Assembly: GCA_010015655.1 (NCBI GenBank)
Contig: ML976671.1
Location: 76,777 to 140,776 of the forward strand
Reading direction: 5' to 3'
From: Bimuria novae-zelandiae CBS 107.79
Lineage: Eukaryota > Ascomycota > Dothideomycetes > Pleosporales > Didymosphaeriaceae
Length of the DNA stretch: 64,000 bases
The position numbers and the translations under genes are program-made. This document shows positions 21,678-32,888 of the stretch, in pieces (positions within the stretch are counted from its first letter, which is position 1; every line of letters begins with the position of its first letter). The notes under the pieces were generated by a model, which was given only the letters and a program-made list of their open reading frames with translations, was not told the origin of the DNA and made no database searches.

Positions 21678-22181
21678 ATGCACTTCCCATCCACAATCAC
21701 GCTGGCCGCAGCGCTAATCTTCGCAGCTCCTGCCATAGCAGACTGGGGCAGCCACGAAGCCGCCGAAACCCGCTGTTGCGCCATCACCTGCGGCAGCTGG
21801 ATGCCCGTCTTCGACGAAGGCGACGTGAAGAACTGGCTCAACGAGATCCACACCTGACCGTACGTCCCCACACTCTATCTCTATCTTCATACTGACGCCC
21901 TCAGATGCCGCGATCACCCCTTCGTCTACGGCGAAACCCGCGCCACCTTCGCAAGCTGGGCACGCAACCCGGACATGCCCTGCGAGATCGTGGGCCCCCG
22001 GACCGTCGAAGGAGGCTTTGCGCGGTTCAAACAGGTCTTGGCGGATCCTGCGTTCAAATGGGGGGTGATAGGCAGCACGGGGGCTGCTGTGGCGGTTATT
22101 TATGCTCCCGATGGGAGGAGGTTGGGTTCGATTAGCTTGGGGGGAGTGTGTCTCCCAATTGGGCCGAATCCAAGCTGCTGA
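21678..22181 (+). pseudogene. Small secreted Cys-containing protein, interrupted by an in-frame stop
   Basis: ATG 21678 opens a signal peptide (HFPSTITLAAALIFAAPAIA) followed by WGSHEAAETRCCAITCGSW. The frame meets TGA at 21855-21857, five bases before a GTACGT donor at 21861. After the acceptor (CCCTCAG, exon from 21905) the phase-matched frame reads CRDHPFVYGETRATFASWAR and ends in LGGVCLPIGPNPSC at 22181. The splice phase works only if the first exon is read through the TGA, so one sense codon has probably become a stop. The intended product would be about 147 residues with seven or so cysteines, the size and style of effector-like small secreted proteins. No homologue is recognised. Confidence 0.6.
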
Positions 22182-22540
22182 GAATGTTGATCTAAATACC
22201 ACATTAGTCAGGTTATTGGAAACCATTTGTCGATTCCGTGCCGTAATAAAAGAAATCGTGATACCAGAGTCAAGCCTGTAGTCTCATATCAGTCACCCCT
22301 GAATTCTTTTCCACCAGTTAAATCCACTAAGCCCAGCTCACATTCCTGCCATGACCTTATTGGCCGAACTATGAGCGAAATCAGCTGTAGACAAGAGTAT
22401 TAATATAGTCGTAGTGGTAGGACGGGATGTTCGAACATGGAATTGTAATTGAACCCAAAGAAAAAAAGCTTAGTACACTATGTACAACGGGCCTTGATGA
22501 CCTCTTTACGTCCATCTGCACAACCCTTATAGAGCGACTC
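22182..22540. other. Intergenic, convergent 3' region
   Basis: 3' ends of the small secreted gene and of the complex I gene meet here. Nothing else was seen. Confidence 0.4.
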
Positions 22541-24026
22541 CTACCGGTCCACCTCGCCGAAGACCAAATCCATAGTTCCGATAATAGCGACCGCATCGGC
22601 AAGCAGATGCCCTCTTGAGACCTGGTCGATGCAAGACAAGTGTGCAAACCCAGGTGCCCGGATCTTACACCGGTAGGGTCGCTCGCTACCGTCTGAAACT
22701 AGGAAAACACCCATCTCGCCCTTGGGCGCCTCAATGGCGCTGTAGGTCTCGCCGGGCGGGACGCTGTAGCCCTTGCTGAAGAGGAGGAAGTGGTGGATGA
22801 GGGCCTCCATGTTCTCCTTCATGGCGGCACGAGGCGGCGGGGTGATCTTGTAGTCCTCGACCTTGACGGGGCCGGCGGGCATGTCATTGAGGCATTGGAA
22901 GATGATGCGAAGCGACTGACGGAACTCCTCCATACGGCAGAGGTAGCGGTCATAGCAGTCGCCGTTGACGCCAACGGGCACATCGAACTCGACCTTGTCG
23001 TATGCGTCGTAGGGCTGCGACTTGCGGATATCCCACGGCACGCCGGAGCCGCGGAGCATGGGACCAGTGAAGGAGTAATTGATGGCGTCTGCGGCGGAGA
23101 CGACACCAACACCCTTGGTTCGACCGATCCAGATACGGTTGTCGGTCAACATCTCTTCGGTCTCGTCGAGACGGTCACCGAACTGGGTTGCCCACTGGTA
23201 AATGTCGTCGAGCATGCCCAAGGGCAGATCCTGCGAAACGCCTCCGGGGCGTACGTAGGCTGCGTGAAGACGGGCACCGGATACGCGCTCGTAGAATTCC
23301 TAGATGATGTCGTTAGATGCACGCAATGCACCATGCGGGGCTGGTGGGGCGTACCATGAGCTTCTCACGCTCCTCGAAGGCCCACAGGAAAGGCGTTAAA
23401 GCGCCAACATCCATAGCGTGGGTGGTGACAGACATGATGTGGTTCTTGATGCGGGTTATCTCAGCGAACAGGGTCCTGATGTACTTTGCCCGTTCAGGGA
23501 CCTCGATGTTCAACAGCTTCTCCACAGCCAACGAGTAGCACTGTTCGTTTGTCATCATGGAGACGTAGTCCAGACGGTCAAAGTATGGTAGCGCCTGCAG
23601 GTACGTCCGATACTCGATGAGCTTCTCGGTTCCGCGGTGCAACAGTCCAACGTGGGGGTCGGCCCGCACGATCTCCTCGCCATTGAGTTCCAGAATCAAC
23701 CGCAACACGCCGTGGGCAGCGGGATGCTGGGGTCCAAAGTTGACCGTGTAGTGCCGAATCTTCCTGCTCTCAGGCTTGGACCCGTCGTCGGAGGGCGAGT
23801 TCAAGGTGCCGGAGCTCTCCGGGTCGACGGGTTTTGAGAAGTCGGCATCGGTCTGAATCAGACGCGCACTCTGCTCGTGCTGCACGTTGGCATAGTGGCG
23901 CGGGCGCGAGGTCGAGAGGCAGCGGGCAATGGGCTGCATTCGCGGTGCGCGGGCGGTGGTCGGTCGGGGCGCCTGGCACAGCCGTCTCGCGGCGTGGCCG
24001 GCATAACGCGCGAAGGGGGCGGGCAT
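22541..24026 (-). CDS. nuo-49: NADH:ubiquinone oxidoreductase 49 kDa subunit (complex I, NDUFS2/NUO-49)
   Basis: Two exons, 24026..23355 and 23299..22541, give 476 residues, the usual length for fungi. The first 45 residues are Arg/Ala-rich with no acidic residues, a mitochondrial targeting sequence. The mature protein shows the family signatures [59 protein letters not shown] and, at the C-terminus, [20 protein letters not shown] and [18 protein letters not shown]. It is a core subunit at the quinone-binding interface of the peripheral arm. The intron (55 bp) falls in phase 0 after LM and before [10 protein letters not shown]. Divergent from RPAC1 across 239 bp. Confidence 0.97.
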
Positions 24027-24265
24027 TGCGGGTGTCTGTGGCCGGCGATGCCCTTGTGCGGCGTCAATGGGTGCGTGGAGTGGAGGGGGGAGTCGTAGGC
24101 GTGGCGTTGGGAGCTCTCAAGACGGGTGCAAGCATCATCAGTTTGCCGAGCTTCCAATTGGTGCGGGCCCTGGCCTTGGCAACGCCTGCGACTTCGAAAA
24201 AAGTTCCCAGACGATACGCAGAGTTCCCCGCCAAAAGTTCGAGATTGCGCGCCACCACCGCAAAT
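24027..24265. promoter_or_regulatory. Bidirectional promoter between complex I 49 kDa subunit and RPAC1
   Basis: 239 bp separate the two start codons, so core promoters and 5' leaders of both housekeeping genes must share it. No canonical box is assigned. Confidence 0.5.
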
Positions 24266-25511
24266 ATGACTGCACTGAGCGCTGAAGAGCTGCTGAAGCG
24301 CAAGGTATTTACGCGATCCTGTATCCTTGCAAAATGTCCCGCTAACAGCACCTGCAGACGCTCAAGGTCGGCGTCGAGACGGTGAGCAACCAACAATCCA
24401 CCGACTTTCCAGGCCACTGGCCGGGCGAAAGCCATGAGTGGGACTTGGAACATTTCAAACAGGTACGGATTCTTCTTTCTGCACACTATTTTCCTCTAGC
24501 AATTGGAACCATGCTCACACCATCACCCAGAATGCTCGCGTCGAGTTCGTGAAAGAAGTGTCTCCTCTCGACATCACCTTCTCGCTCGTCGGCGTGGACA
24601 CCTCCTTCGCCAACGCCCTCCGTCGAATCCTCATCGCCGAAGTCCCCACGCTCGCCATCGAAGACGTCTTCATCTACCAAAACACCTCCATCATCCAGGA
24701 CGAAGTGCTCGCCCACCGCCTCGGCCTGATCCCCCTCCGCGGCAACCGCGACGCCATCCGCTGGATGAAGTGGTACCAGAAAGACGAAGACGTGCCTGAC
24801 CACGAGCCTAAGAACGACGAGAACTGCGTGCGCCTGTCCCTGAACATCGAGTGCAAGTGGAAAGAAGGCGGACTGGAGAGGGCGAAGCAGGGCGTCACAG
24901 ATCCGAACGAGCTATACGAGAACCACAGCGTATACGCGCGGGACATGTCGTTTGAGCCGTGGGAGAGACAAACGGAAAAGTTTGGAGAGGATCCGGTGCG
25001 GTCGAGCCATCCGGACATCCTGATCGCGAAGATGCGCCCTGGACAGCAGATCGAGCTGCTCATGCACGCGTACAAAGGCATCGGGCAGGACCACGCCAAG
25101 TTTTCGCCCGTGGCGACCGCGACTTACAGACTCATGCCTACCATCGACATCCTCCGGCCCATCGTCGGCGCCGACGCAAAGAAGTTCGCGCGCTGCTTCC
25201 CAAAGGGAGTCATCCGCCTCGATAAAGTTTCCGCCGAGGACGAGCAAAGCCATCCCGAAGAATGCGCTGGCAAAGAGGGCGAGCTGAAAGCCGTCGTGGA
25301 CGACCCGAGTGGGGATAGCGTGAGCAGAGAGTGCCTCCGCCACCCCGAGTTCGCGAAGAAGGTCAAGCTGGGCCGTTTACGGGACCACTTCATCTTCAAG
25401 GTGGAGAGCACGGGCCAGTTCGACAGCGACGAGCTGTTCCTGGAAAGCGTCCGTTTGTTGAAGGTCAAGGCGGCACGTATAAAGAGGGGCTTGGAGGCAG
25501 TAGACAGATAG
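24266..25511 (+). CDS. rpc40: DNA-directed RNA polymerases I and III subunit RPAC1 (AC40)
   Basis: Three exons, 24266..24304, 24358..24462 and 24531..25511, give 374 residues, close to the expected length. The alpha-like dimerisation domain is evident: DITFSLVGVDTSFANALRRILIAEVPT, then IIQDEVLAHRLGLIPL. This is the RpoA/Rpb3/RPC40 signature. The N-terminal exon pair reads MTALSAEELLKRK and TLKVGVETVSNQQS..DFPGHWPGE, matching the fungal orthologues. It heterodimerises with AC19 to nucleate assembly of Pol I and Pol III. Confidence 0.96.
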
Positions 25512-25997
25512 GAGTGTGTGACTAGCATTTATCAGCATTGCAGGCGTTCACGGGCATGGACGGCGGATTTGGAAAAAGCGTTACGATATCACTGGGTTTG
25601 CGCGATATAGATCGATATTGTAATCGATTTGATGGTTTTGCGTACAGTTTGGTGATATACCTGAGAACGGTTACACATGTATGTTATGCCCAAGTTCGTC
25701 TTTCGTTCGCTCATACACTTCATCCCGTTTCGTCTCTTCCATCGACATGGGGCGATATATAATAACAAGGAATTAGATGTGGTGGGAAGCCAGCCACAAC
25801 TTTAAGAATTCAGGAAACCGTGATTTGGTACAAGGGTAGGGTACAACAGCTAAAGAAAACAGAGTACAGGAAGGACAAAACGTGGTAACTGTCATCTCGG
25901 GAAGAAACGTGCAAGGAAAGGCCAGAGGCTTCGGAAGATGTATGATGTTCCGAGACACCCAGGATGCGAGGTTCCTATCCGGGGTAAGATCGCATGC
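25512..25997. other. Intergenic, convergent 3' region
   Basis: 3' regions of RPAC1 and of the TPR-like gene. No gene seen. Confidence 0.4.
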
Positions 25998-26813
25998 TTA
26001 GAGCTCAGACAGAGCCTCATTGCAGAGCTTCTGGATACTCGTCGGATCGAAGCGCGGCCGAAAGTTAACGCTCTTCCTCCCGGCGCGCAGCGGATCCGGC
26101 TCGCCCTCACTCGCATTCGAAGAATCCCGGCTGTCGGGCCTGGAGCTCAGCGTCGAGCTACGCGAGCGAAGCCACGAGACGGGCGCCGCGGTGCGGAGCT
26201 GCTGGACGCTGTGGAGATGGCTCTGAACCATACCGAGGAAGGAGAAGAGCTCGGCGGAGAACTGCTCTTCGTGGTATGCTCGTGCGGCGTTCGTCGTCAT
26301 GATGGGCGTGGGTCGGTGTTTGTCGGGCCGGAAGGAAGAAATTTGTGACGAGGCGCCGTCATCGTCGTAGGGGCTGTCGACGCGCTCCCAGGTTCTGTCC
26401 AGGGGCTCGTGCGAGGTTGTTGAGCTGGATGCAGAACGGTGTGAGATGCTGGACAAGCGTCGGAACCTGTTGGGCTGATTGCTGTGCTCGGATCCAGGTG
26501 ACAGCAATGAGAGGATGTCGTCCAAGTTGTATGGCTCGCTTGGTGTGAGGATTTCGATGGCTGCACGGTAGTGTTGCTCTGCTAAATCCAGTCCAGCGGA
26601 GCGGTGCTTCAGCGTCGTCTCGCGTGCCATGGTGTCGTGAGCCAGAGCAAAGTAGAAATGAAGGTAAGCCTTGTGCACGGGATGGACCTCGTGGTGGCGA
26701 GACAGAAAACGTTCGCAGAATGTGGCACATTGTACATAGCGACGTGATTGGAATAGGTGCTTGGTTTCGGGTATGATGGCCCTAGTCTGGCAATACTGAC
26801 TTTCGGGGACCAT
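25998..26813 (-). CDS. TPR-like fungal protein of unknown function
   Basis: One exon, 271 residues from ATG 26813. Residues 10-95 are helical and TPR-like: TKHLFQSRRYVQCATFCERFL, then HKAYLHFYFALAHDTMA and LDLAEQHYRAAIEIL, consistent with two to three helix pairs. The centre (about 100-170) is Ser-rich and disordered. A second helical part follows (ARAYHEEQFSAELFSFLGMVQSHLHSVQQL), then a basic tail ending VNFRPRFDPTSIQKLCNEAL. It resembles conserved Pezizomycotina hypothetical proteins; no function is assigned. Confidence 0.75.
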   Translation of the reverse strand: MVPESQYCQTRAIIPETKHLFQSRRYVQCATFCERFLSRHHEVHPVHKAYLHFYFALAHDTMARETTLKHRSAGLDLAEQHYRAAIEILTPSEPYNLDDILSLLSPGSEHSNQPNRFRRLSSISHRSASSSTTSHEPLDRTWERVDSPYDDDGASSQISSFRPDKHRPTPIMTTNAARAYHEEQFSAELFSFLGMVQSHLHSVQQLRTAAPVSWLRSRSSTLSSRPDSRDSSNASEGEPDPLRAGRKSVNFRPRFDPTSIQKLCNEALSEL

Positions 26814-28117
26814 GATTCTATGGGGGATTGTCCATTAGCCATTATCCAGTGGTCGAACTGTCGATCGGATGTTATTTCTTACAGTACGTATCAGTTGTGT
26901 CAGGCTCTTTAACAGCAGTATATTGTTTTTTTTTTTTTTATTTGCTTCGCTGATTCGAAGTTGATCTTGGTTCACTTGTGGGATGGTGTAAGATCAAAAG
27001 CAGAGAACGATAGGCGCCTAACCAGGCGGTAATGAAACAAATGCAAAGAGGGGAAAGGAGTGTGCAGGACAACCAATACACGGCAGCTGAATTCCTGAGA
27101 CGGCGCTCTGCGCGGTGCAATGCAAGTGTTGTTTGCTATTGTTGCTGTGCAGAATGTGCAGGGATGATGCGACGCGATGGAGGATCGTCGTTGAATTCAC
27201 GGAAGGCGCAACACGTGTCAGTGGCAAGGAATTGAGGGAAGAGAACTCCACGAGGCCATGTTATAGACTCGAAAACTCTTCCCTGCAATGGTTCGCAGGA
27301 AGGCTGGAGAACGGCCGAGCATGTATGGGGATTCGTTTCAACTACATGCATGCTTGAAGTGTGAAACAACGGTTAATAGCCGCGAACTATAGTGCCCTGT
27401 CGCAGTTACCTCATGCGGATCGCACTTGCCCGAACTGAGATGCCTCCAGCTTAAAAAGGCATGGACATGAATATCATCCCGCTCACGATACCGTGCCGCG
27501 TCGCATTGGGGATGACTGCAGCGCGTCGAATGCTTATAGTCTAAGTTATCATTCTCACACCTGTCCAATCAAAATGGCGACATGACGTTCTTACTCCTGA
27601 TCTAAACGGCCACGGTTTGCGGGGGTCACAACTGTGGAGTTGCCCCCCTCAAGTAAAGTGGCAGATTACGAACAGTGAAGAGTTACAAGGTGTGACATTG
27701 CATACCTGTTCTACTCGCACCGTCCGCGAGGTCGCCGACAATAAGAAAGGAAATCGTGGGCTACACGAACGAACCACTGTCACGTAAAGTTGTTAGTTGG
27801 GGAACAGGACTGATGAGCTTTGACATCCAACCATGTTGCAAATGCCGAATGAATGATGTCGACTTCACCCTGGGCCGCTGGCTTTCAGCCTTACGGGAGA
27901 GCCTCAACCAGCATAGCTTTAACAATGGACAACATCAAGAGTCTTCAGGCTTTCAGCACGCCGGCACATGGACAAGGAATTGGTTGTGATACTACAAAAT
28001 GATCGCAGGCTGATCAGATGACAAAGGAGCATATGGACAAGCTTTATTCTACACAGCCTGGCTCCAGATAGAGAGCCGACATTTTGGGTAAGTAGTCTAA
28101 CATCATCTCACAATCCT
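26814..28117. other. Gene-poor 1.3 kb; poly-T run near 26928-26940
   Basis: No supported gene. A run of about a dozen T residues lies near 26930. Open frames up to 80 codons lack motifs. The right part holds the 3' region of the ATP synthase gene. Confidence 0.45.
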
Positions 28118-29227
28118 CTAGTCCTCCGACGCGGACGCACCAGTGATGATCTCGACAAGTTCGCCAGTAATGACGGCTTGACGGGTACGGTTGAAGAGAA
28201 TCTGGAACTTGTTGATCATGTCACCGGCGTTCTTGGAGGCGTTCTACGATGCGTCAGCGGGTGTATTACATGAAGTTCGCATTCTCGACTTACATCCATA
28301 GCGTTTCGTCGCGCGGACTGCTCGCATGCGTGGCCTTCAGCGAGAGCCCAGAAGAGGGAGTTGGCGAGGGCATATTCGCGGAAGTTACCGAGGACCTCAT
28401 CGTCGATCTCGAACGCAGCGAAGTTGGCTAATATTGATTAGTTGCCCAGTTTGATCACTTTTGTGGATGCTTGAAGCTTACGCGACTGTTGGAACGCTTC
28501 CTCGGAGAAAGCCTCAATGGGGGTGGCCTCGTAGCTCTGAGCGTTGAGAAACTTGTTGTAGAGAATCTTGATGGAGGAGTAGTCGGTTGGGAGCGAAGAT
28601 ATCTGGTCGGCGATGGCGGAAGCGTCGGCGAAGGTGGGAACGTCCTTGCCAACACCGGCGAAACTGAGGACGATGTTTTGGGCGTTGGAACGGCCCAACT
28701 GAGCCTTGCACTTCTCGCCGATCACGACAAGGTCGGTCTCGGGCTGCTCGAGAAGAATCTTCCTCGTCTTCCTAGAAAGACCGGAGTGGATACCACCGCA
28801 GAGACCCTTGTCGGAGCTGCAGACCACAATCAACGTCTTCTTACCCTCGCCCTCCGCCGGCTTGGTCTCAGCCTGCTCGAACACGGTGTTGGAGGTCTCT
28901 CCGTAGGTGCGGGACTCGGTCATGGCCCTCTGGGCGCGGGTGAGCTTGGTGGAGGCGACGATCTTCATCGTCTTGGTAATTTTCTCAATGTTGCGAATCG
29001 ACTTCAACCGATCCTCGATCTCGCGCAGGGTGGCATACGTAGCCGCGGCGGGCGCATTGAGGGGGGCAGGCCTAGAAAGCAGCTCGCCGGTCAGTTCCTG
29101 ATGCAATTGGAGATGCAATGGCTGGTGGACGGGCGAAGGGGAGGGAGCTTGCGGGCAGGGCTTCGTACCGTGCGGCGGCGGCCAGGCCAGCCCTCAGCGC
29201 CGGACGCGCAGCTCGTGAAAGCATCAT
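28118..29227 (-). CDS. atp3: Mitochondrial F1 ATP synthase subunit gamma (ATP3)
   Basis: Four exons, 29227..29169, 29071..28482, 28427..28294 and 28243..28118, give 302 residues. The targeting peptide is [20 protein letters not shown]. The mature start [22 protein letters not shown] is the classic gamma N-terminal helix. [21 protein letters not shown] is the central signature, and the C-terminal helix [23 protein letters not shown] with ending [12 protein letters not shown] confirms the splicing. Subunit gamma is the rotating stalk of F1. The 97-bp first intron ends in a CTGAC branch site plus CTAG, and each splice keeps the phase. A second ATG (29224) could also be used. Confidence 0.96.
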
Positions 29228-29912
29228 GGGCGCAAGGAGGAATTGAGATGGAGCGGAGATGGCAGAACAGCCGGCGGGTCCGAGGTCGACTGCGTGGTGC
29301 TTTCGTGAGGTGCTGCTGCTTCTTCGGGCCTGCAAGAGTTGCACTTGCCCTGCGCTTGCGCGCTAGCCGTAACGTTACATAAGCAATCAGCAGCGCGGCC
29401 AAGCCCCAGACAGCGGCCACCACGACCAAGGCAAGCTTGCAGTACGACAATAGAGCGCGCAGTCATGCGTGAATAATAGAATCACGCTGACGCTCAGCAC
29501 CAACAATATGCCGTGAATGGGTGACTCCGTTGCGGTGAGCGGGCGTTATTCGCCGCAAAGTGATGTTCGTTACGGAATATTACCGGCTGTGAGTGGACTT
29601 AGCGGCTGCAGGCAGGGACTCCGATCGCATGTCTCGTTCGTTCCCTTCATCGTTTAAGAACTAGAACCCGCACTCCTCCATTCTTTGCCCAAATCCTGCT
29701 TTTTTTCTTTCACCATCGCTCAACCGTCGCTCCTCACGCAGCGAGCCGGCCTCTGCCTTCTGCGCGCCCTCAACCGTCTCTCACCCCGTCCCTGCGCGCG
29801 CCAGTTCGCTGCGTCGCAGTCTCCGAGGCCTGCTTCGGCGAAAGCTGAACTTCGTCGTTCTCATTTTCTCTACGTAGACTGCGCACACCACCCGCGCCCG
29901 CCTCCTATCACC
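29228..29912. promoter_or_regulatory. Divergent promoter region between ATP synthase gamma and topoisomerase I
   Basis: 685 bp between two start codons in opposite directions. The right half is C/T-rich (for example CTTTCACCATCGCTC near 29708), usual for strong fungal 5' leaders. No gene is supported here. Confidence 0.45.
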
Positions 29913-32888
29913 ATGTCCTCCTCCTCGGATGACGCGCCTATTGCGCGTGACAGGGCTAACGGACGTGAGTATTTACCTTCAGCGCAAACCGTTTGTTTCA
30001 CCTTCTCCGTACAAGTTGGTACCGCACGCGACGCTTCTGTCCTTAGTCGCGCAGGAGTCGCCCCAGTCACCCTTCGCCGCCACCACCACTTAGTACCATG
30101 GCTGCATCTAACGCAAACACTATAGCGATATCTGAAGACCACATCTCCAAAGAGGTCGACAGAAAAATGGATCAGGAGACGCCCTCCAATGGCCATGTCG
30201 AGCCTGGCGTGTCCATCCGCATGGGTCCCATCGACGAGATGGATGTCGATGCTCCAGCCACGAATGGCAACGTCAACGGGAAGCGCAAGGCTCGCAGTAG
30301 CATCACGAACGGAAATTCGTACAAGGAAGCGAGCTCTGACGAGGATGATGAGCCTCTGGTGCGTTGCACTGCTTTTCCGTTATACTCTTGCATACTGACC
30401 TTTCGCAGAACAAACGTAGGCGGACGTCTCAGCAAGTCGCGCAACCCAAAGACGACTCCGAGTCCGAACTAAGCGACGTGCCTCTGGTCGCGCGCAAGCC
30501 GCCAAAGGCCAGTCCCGCCCAGATTGGCGAGTCATCGGACTCCGACACACCGCTGAACACGAAGTTGGTCCAGAAGAAGGAGAAGATCGAACAAGCTGCC
30601 GCGAAAGAGGCCAAGGCCATTCGCAACAAAGAGAAGGCTGCACCTAAGCGCAAGGTGAAGGAAGAGAGCGATAGTGATGACGAGCCCATCGTGAAGAAGA
30701 AGAAGCAACCTGCGAAGCGCGTCTCGAATGGCGTGAAGAAGAACGAGTCCGACTCAGATGTCCCCCTTGCCAAGAAGAAGGCCCCGGCAAAGAAGACCAA
30801 AGCCGAAACCGCGACTGCCACTAAGAAGACCAAAGGCAAGGGTAAGGCTGAGACAAAGACCGAACAGGACGAGGAGGCGCAGGATGAAGAGGAAGAATAC
30901 CGCTGGTGGGAAGACCCGACTAAGGGTGACGGCACGAAGAAGTGGACCACCCTGGAACACAATGGCGTTGTCTTCCCACCCCCCTACCAGCCATTACCGA
31001 AGCACGTCAAACTGATCTATGATGGCGTCCCAGTCACGCTCCACCCGGACGCTGAAGAGGTTGCCACGTTCTTTGGCAGTATGCTGAACTCCACACACAA
31101 CGTGGAGAACCCGACATTCGTCAAGAATTTCTTCGAAGACTTCACAGCCGTCTTGAAGAAGACCGGTCACGCCAAGGACAAGGACGGGAACACTGTTACC
31201 ATCAAGAGCTTCGAGAAATGCGACTTCAAGCCAATCTTCGAATGGTTTGAATCCGAGCGCCTGAAAAAGAAGGCTCTTCCCGCAGCCGAAAAGAAAGCGC
31301 TCAAAGAGGAGAAGGATGCAGCCGAGGCACCTTACATGTACTGCATCTGGGATGGTCGCAAGCAAAAGGTCGGCAACTTCAGGGTCGAGCCTCCAGGTCT
31401 TTTCCGTGGTCGCGGCGAACACCCAAAGACCGGACGCGTCAAGAAGCGAGTCATGCCGGAACAAATTACCATCAACATCGGCAAAGAGGCCAAGGTACCA
31501 GAGCCGCCTGCGGGCCATCGCTGGAAGGAAGTCAAGCATGACCAAGAAGGCACATGGTTGGCTATGTGGCAAGAGAACATCAACGGCGCCTATAAGTACG
31601 TCATGCTTGCAGCCAACTCGGATATCAAGGGGCAGAGTGACTACAAGAAATTCGAGAAGGCACGAGAGTTGAAGAAGCATATCGACCGGATCCGAAAGGA
31701 TTACAAACGTGATCTCAAAGGGGAGAAGATGGCAGACCGTCAGCGCGCTACCGCCATTTACCTCATCGATCAATTTGCTCTTCGTGCGGGTAACGAAAAG
31801 GGTGAGGACGAAGCCGACACGGTAGGTTGCTGCTCTTTGAAGTATGAGCACGTTACGTTGAAGCCGCCGAATACCGTCATCTTTGATTTCTTGGGTAAAG
31901 ACAGTATCCGGTTCTACGATGAGGTTACCGTCGACGAACAGGTCTTCAAGAACCTGAAGATCTTCAAGAAAGCCCCGAAGACGAGCGGAGACGATATTTT
32001 CGACCGACTCACCACGTCCGCTCTGAACAAGCACTTGACCTCCTACATGCCCGGGTTGACGGCCAAGGTTTTCCGTACCTACAATGCGTCCTGGACAATG
32101 GCTAGGCTTCTGAAGGAGATGAAGGCTACTGGAACTATTCCTGAGAAGGTCAAACAGTACAATGACGCCAACCGGCAGGTTGCCATTCTCTGCAACCACA
32201 AGCGTACCGTCGCTGCTGGTCATGCTGGCTCCATCGAGAAGATGCAACAGAAGATAAACGGTCTTCGGTATCAATTGTGGAGGACTAAGCAGATGATCTT
32301 GGACATTGACCCGAAGCAGAAGAAGAAGAAGGGTGCCGACTACTTTGCGCGACCTGAGGATCTCGACGATGAATGGGTCCAGCAGCACATCGATGCCGAG
32401 GTTGAGGAGAAGCGTCAGAAAATCACGAAGAAGTTTGAGAAGGACAATGAGAAGCGCAAAGCTGATGGCGAGAAGGAGATGAAGCCTAAGGAGCTCGACG
32501 AGCTGCTCAAAGAAGCTGAAGACTTCGGCAAGAAGATGCGCAAAGAACACAAAACTGGTAAGGTTGAGGCTGAGGGCAAGGGGCCTACCGTGGAGAAGAT
32601 GGAGGCGAACATTGAGAAGCTCAACCAGCGCATCGACAACATGAAGATCCAAATGGAGGACAAGGAGGGCAACAAGGAGGTGGCTTTGGGTACCTCTAAG
32701 ATTGTGAGTTTACTCTCGTTCGGTATCTTGGAATGAATACTAATGTATACTAGAACTACATCGACCCCCGTCTCACGGTTGTCTTCTCGAAAAAGTTCAA
32801 CGTCCCAATCGAGCGCTTCTTCTCCAAGACGTTGCGCGAAAAGTTCGACTGGGCGATCAAATCGGTTGACGAGGATTGGGAGTTCTAG
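29913..32888 (+). CDS. top1: DNA topoisomerase I (type IB)
   Basis: Four exons, 29913..29964, 30126..30358, 30409..32703 and 32754..32888, give 904 residues. The N-terminus (about 1-260) is charged, disordered and lysine-rich with NLS-like KKKKQPAKR. The core begins at [28 protein letters not shown], then KWKEVKHD-type strands, with [18 protein letters not shown] and [12 protein letters not shown] typical of type IB enzymes. A coiled linker (about 700-845) precedes the C-terminal domain [21 protein letters not shown], with catalytic Tyr at residue 862, the second codon of the last exon. The 50-bp last intron splits SKI from NY. It relaxes supercoils in the nucleus. Confidence 0.97.

Noticed and set aside
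26928..26941. Poly-T run as a retrotransposon poly-A tail
   Set aside because: No LINE or SINE-like sequence or target duplication is visible beside it.
27756..27989. 77-codon plus-strand ORF with a CCKC cluster
   Set aside because: No signal peptide, splice structure or recognisable family.
28471..29382. 303-codon plus-strand open frame
   Set aside because: It lies antisense to ATP synthase gamma and its composition mirrors that gene.
30994..32652. 552-codon minus-strand open frame
   Set aside because: It is antisense to the topoisomerase I core exon; the plus-strand product is unmistakable and the antisense frame has no domains.
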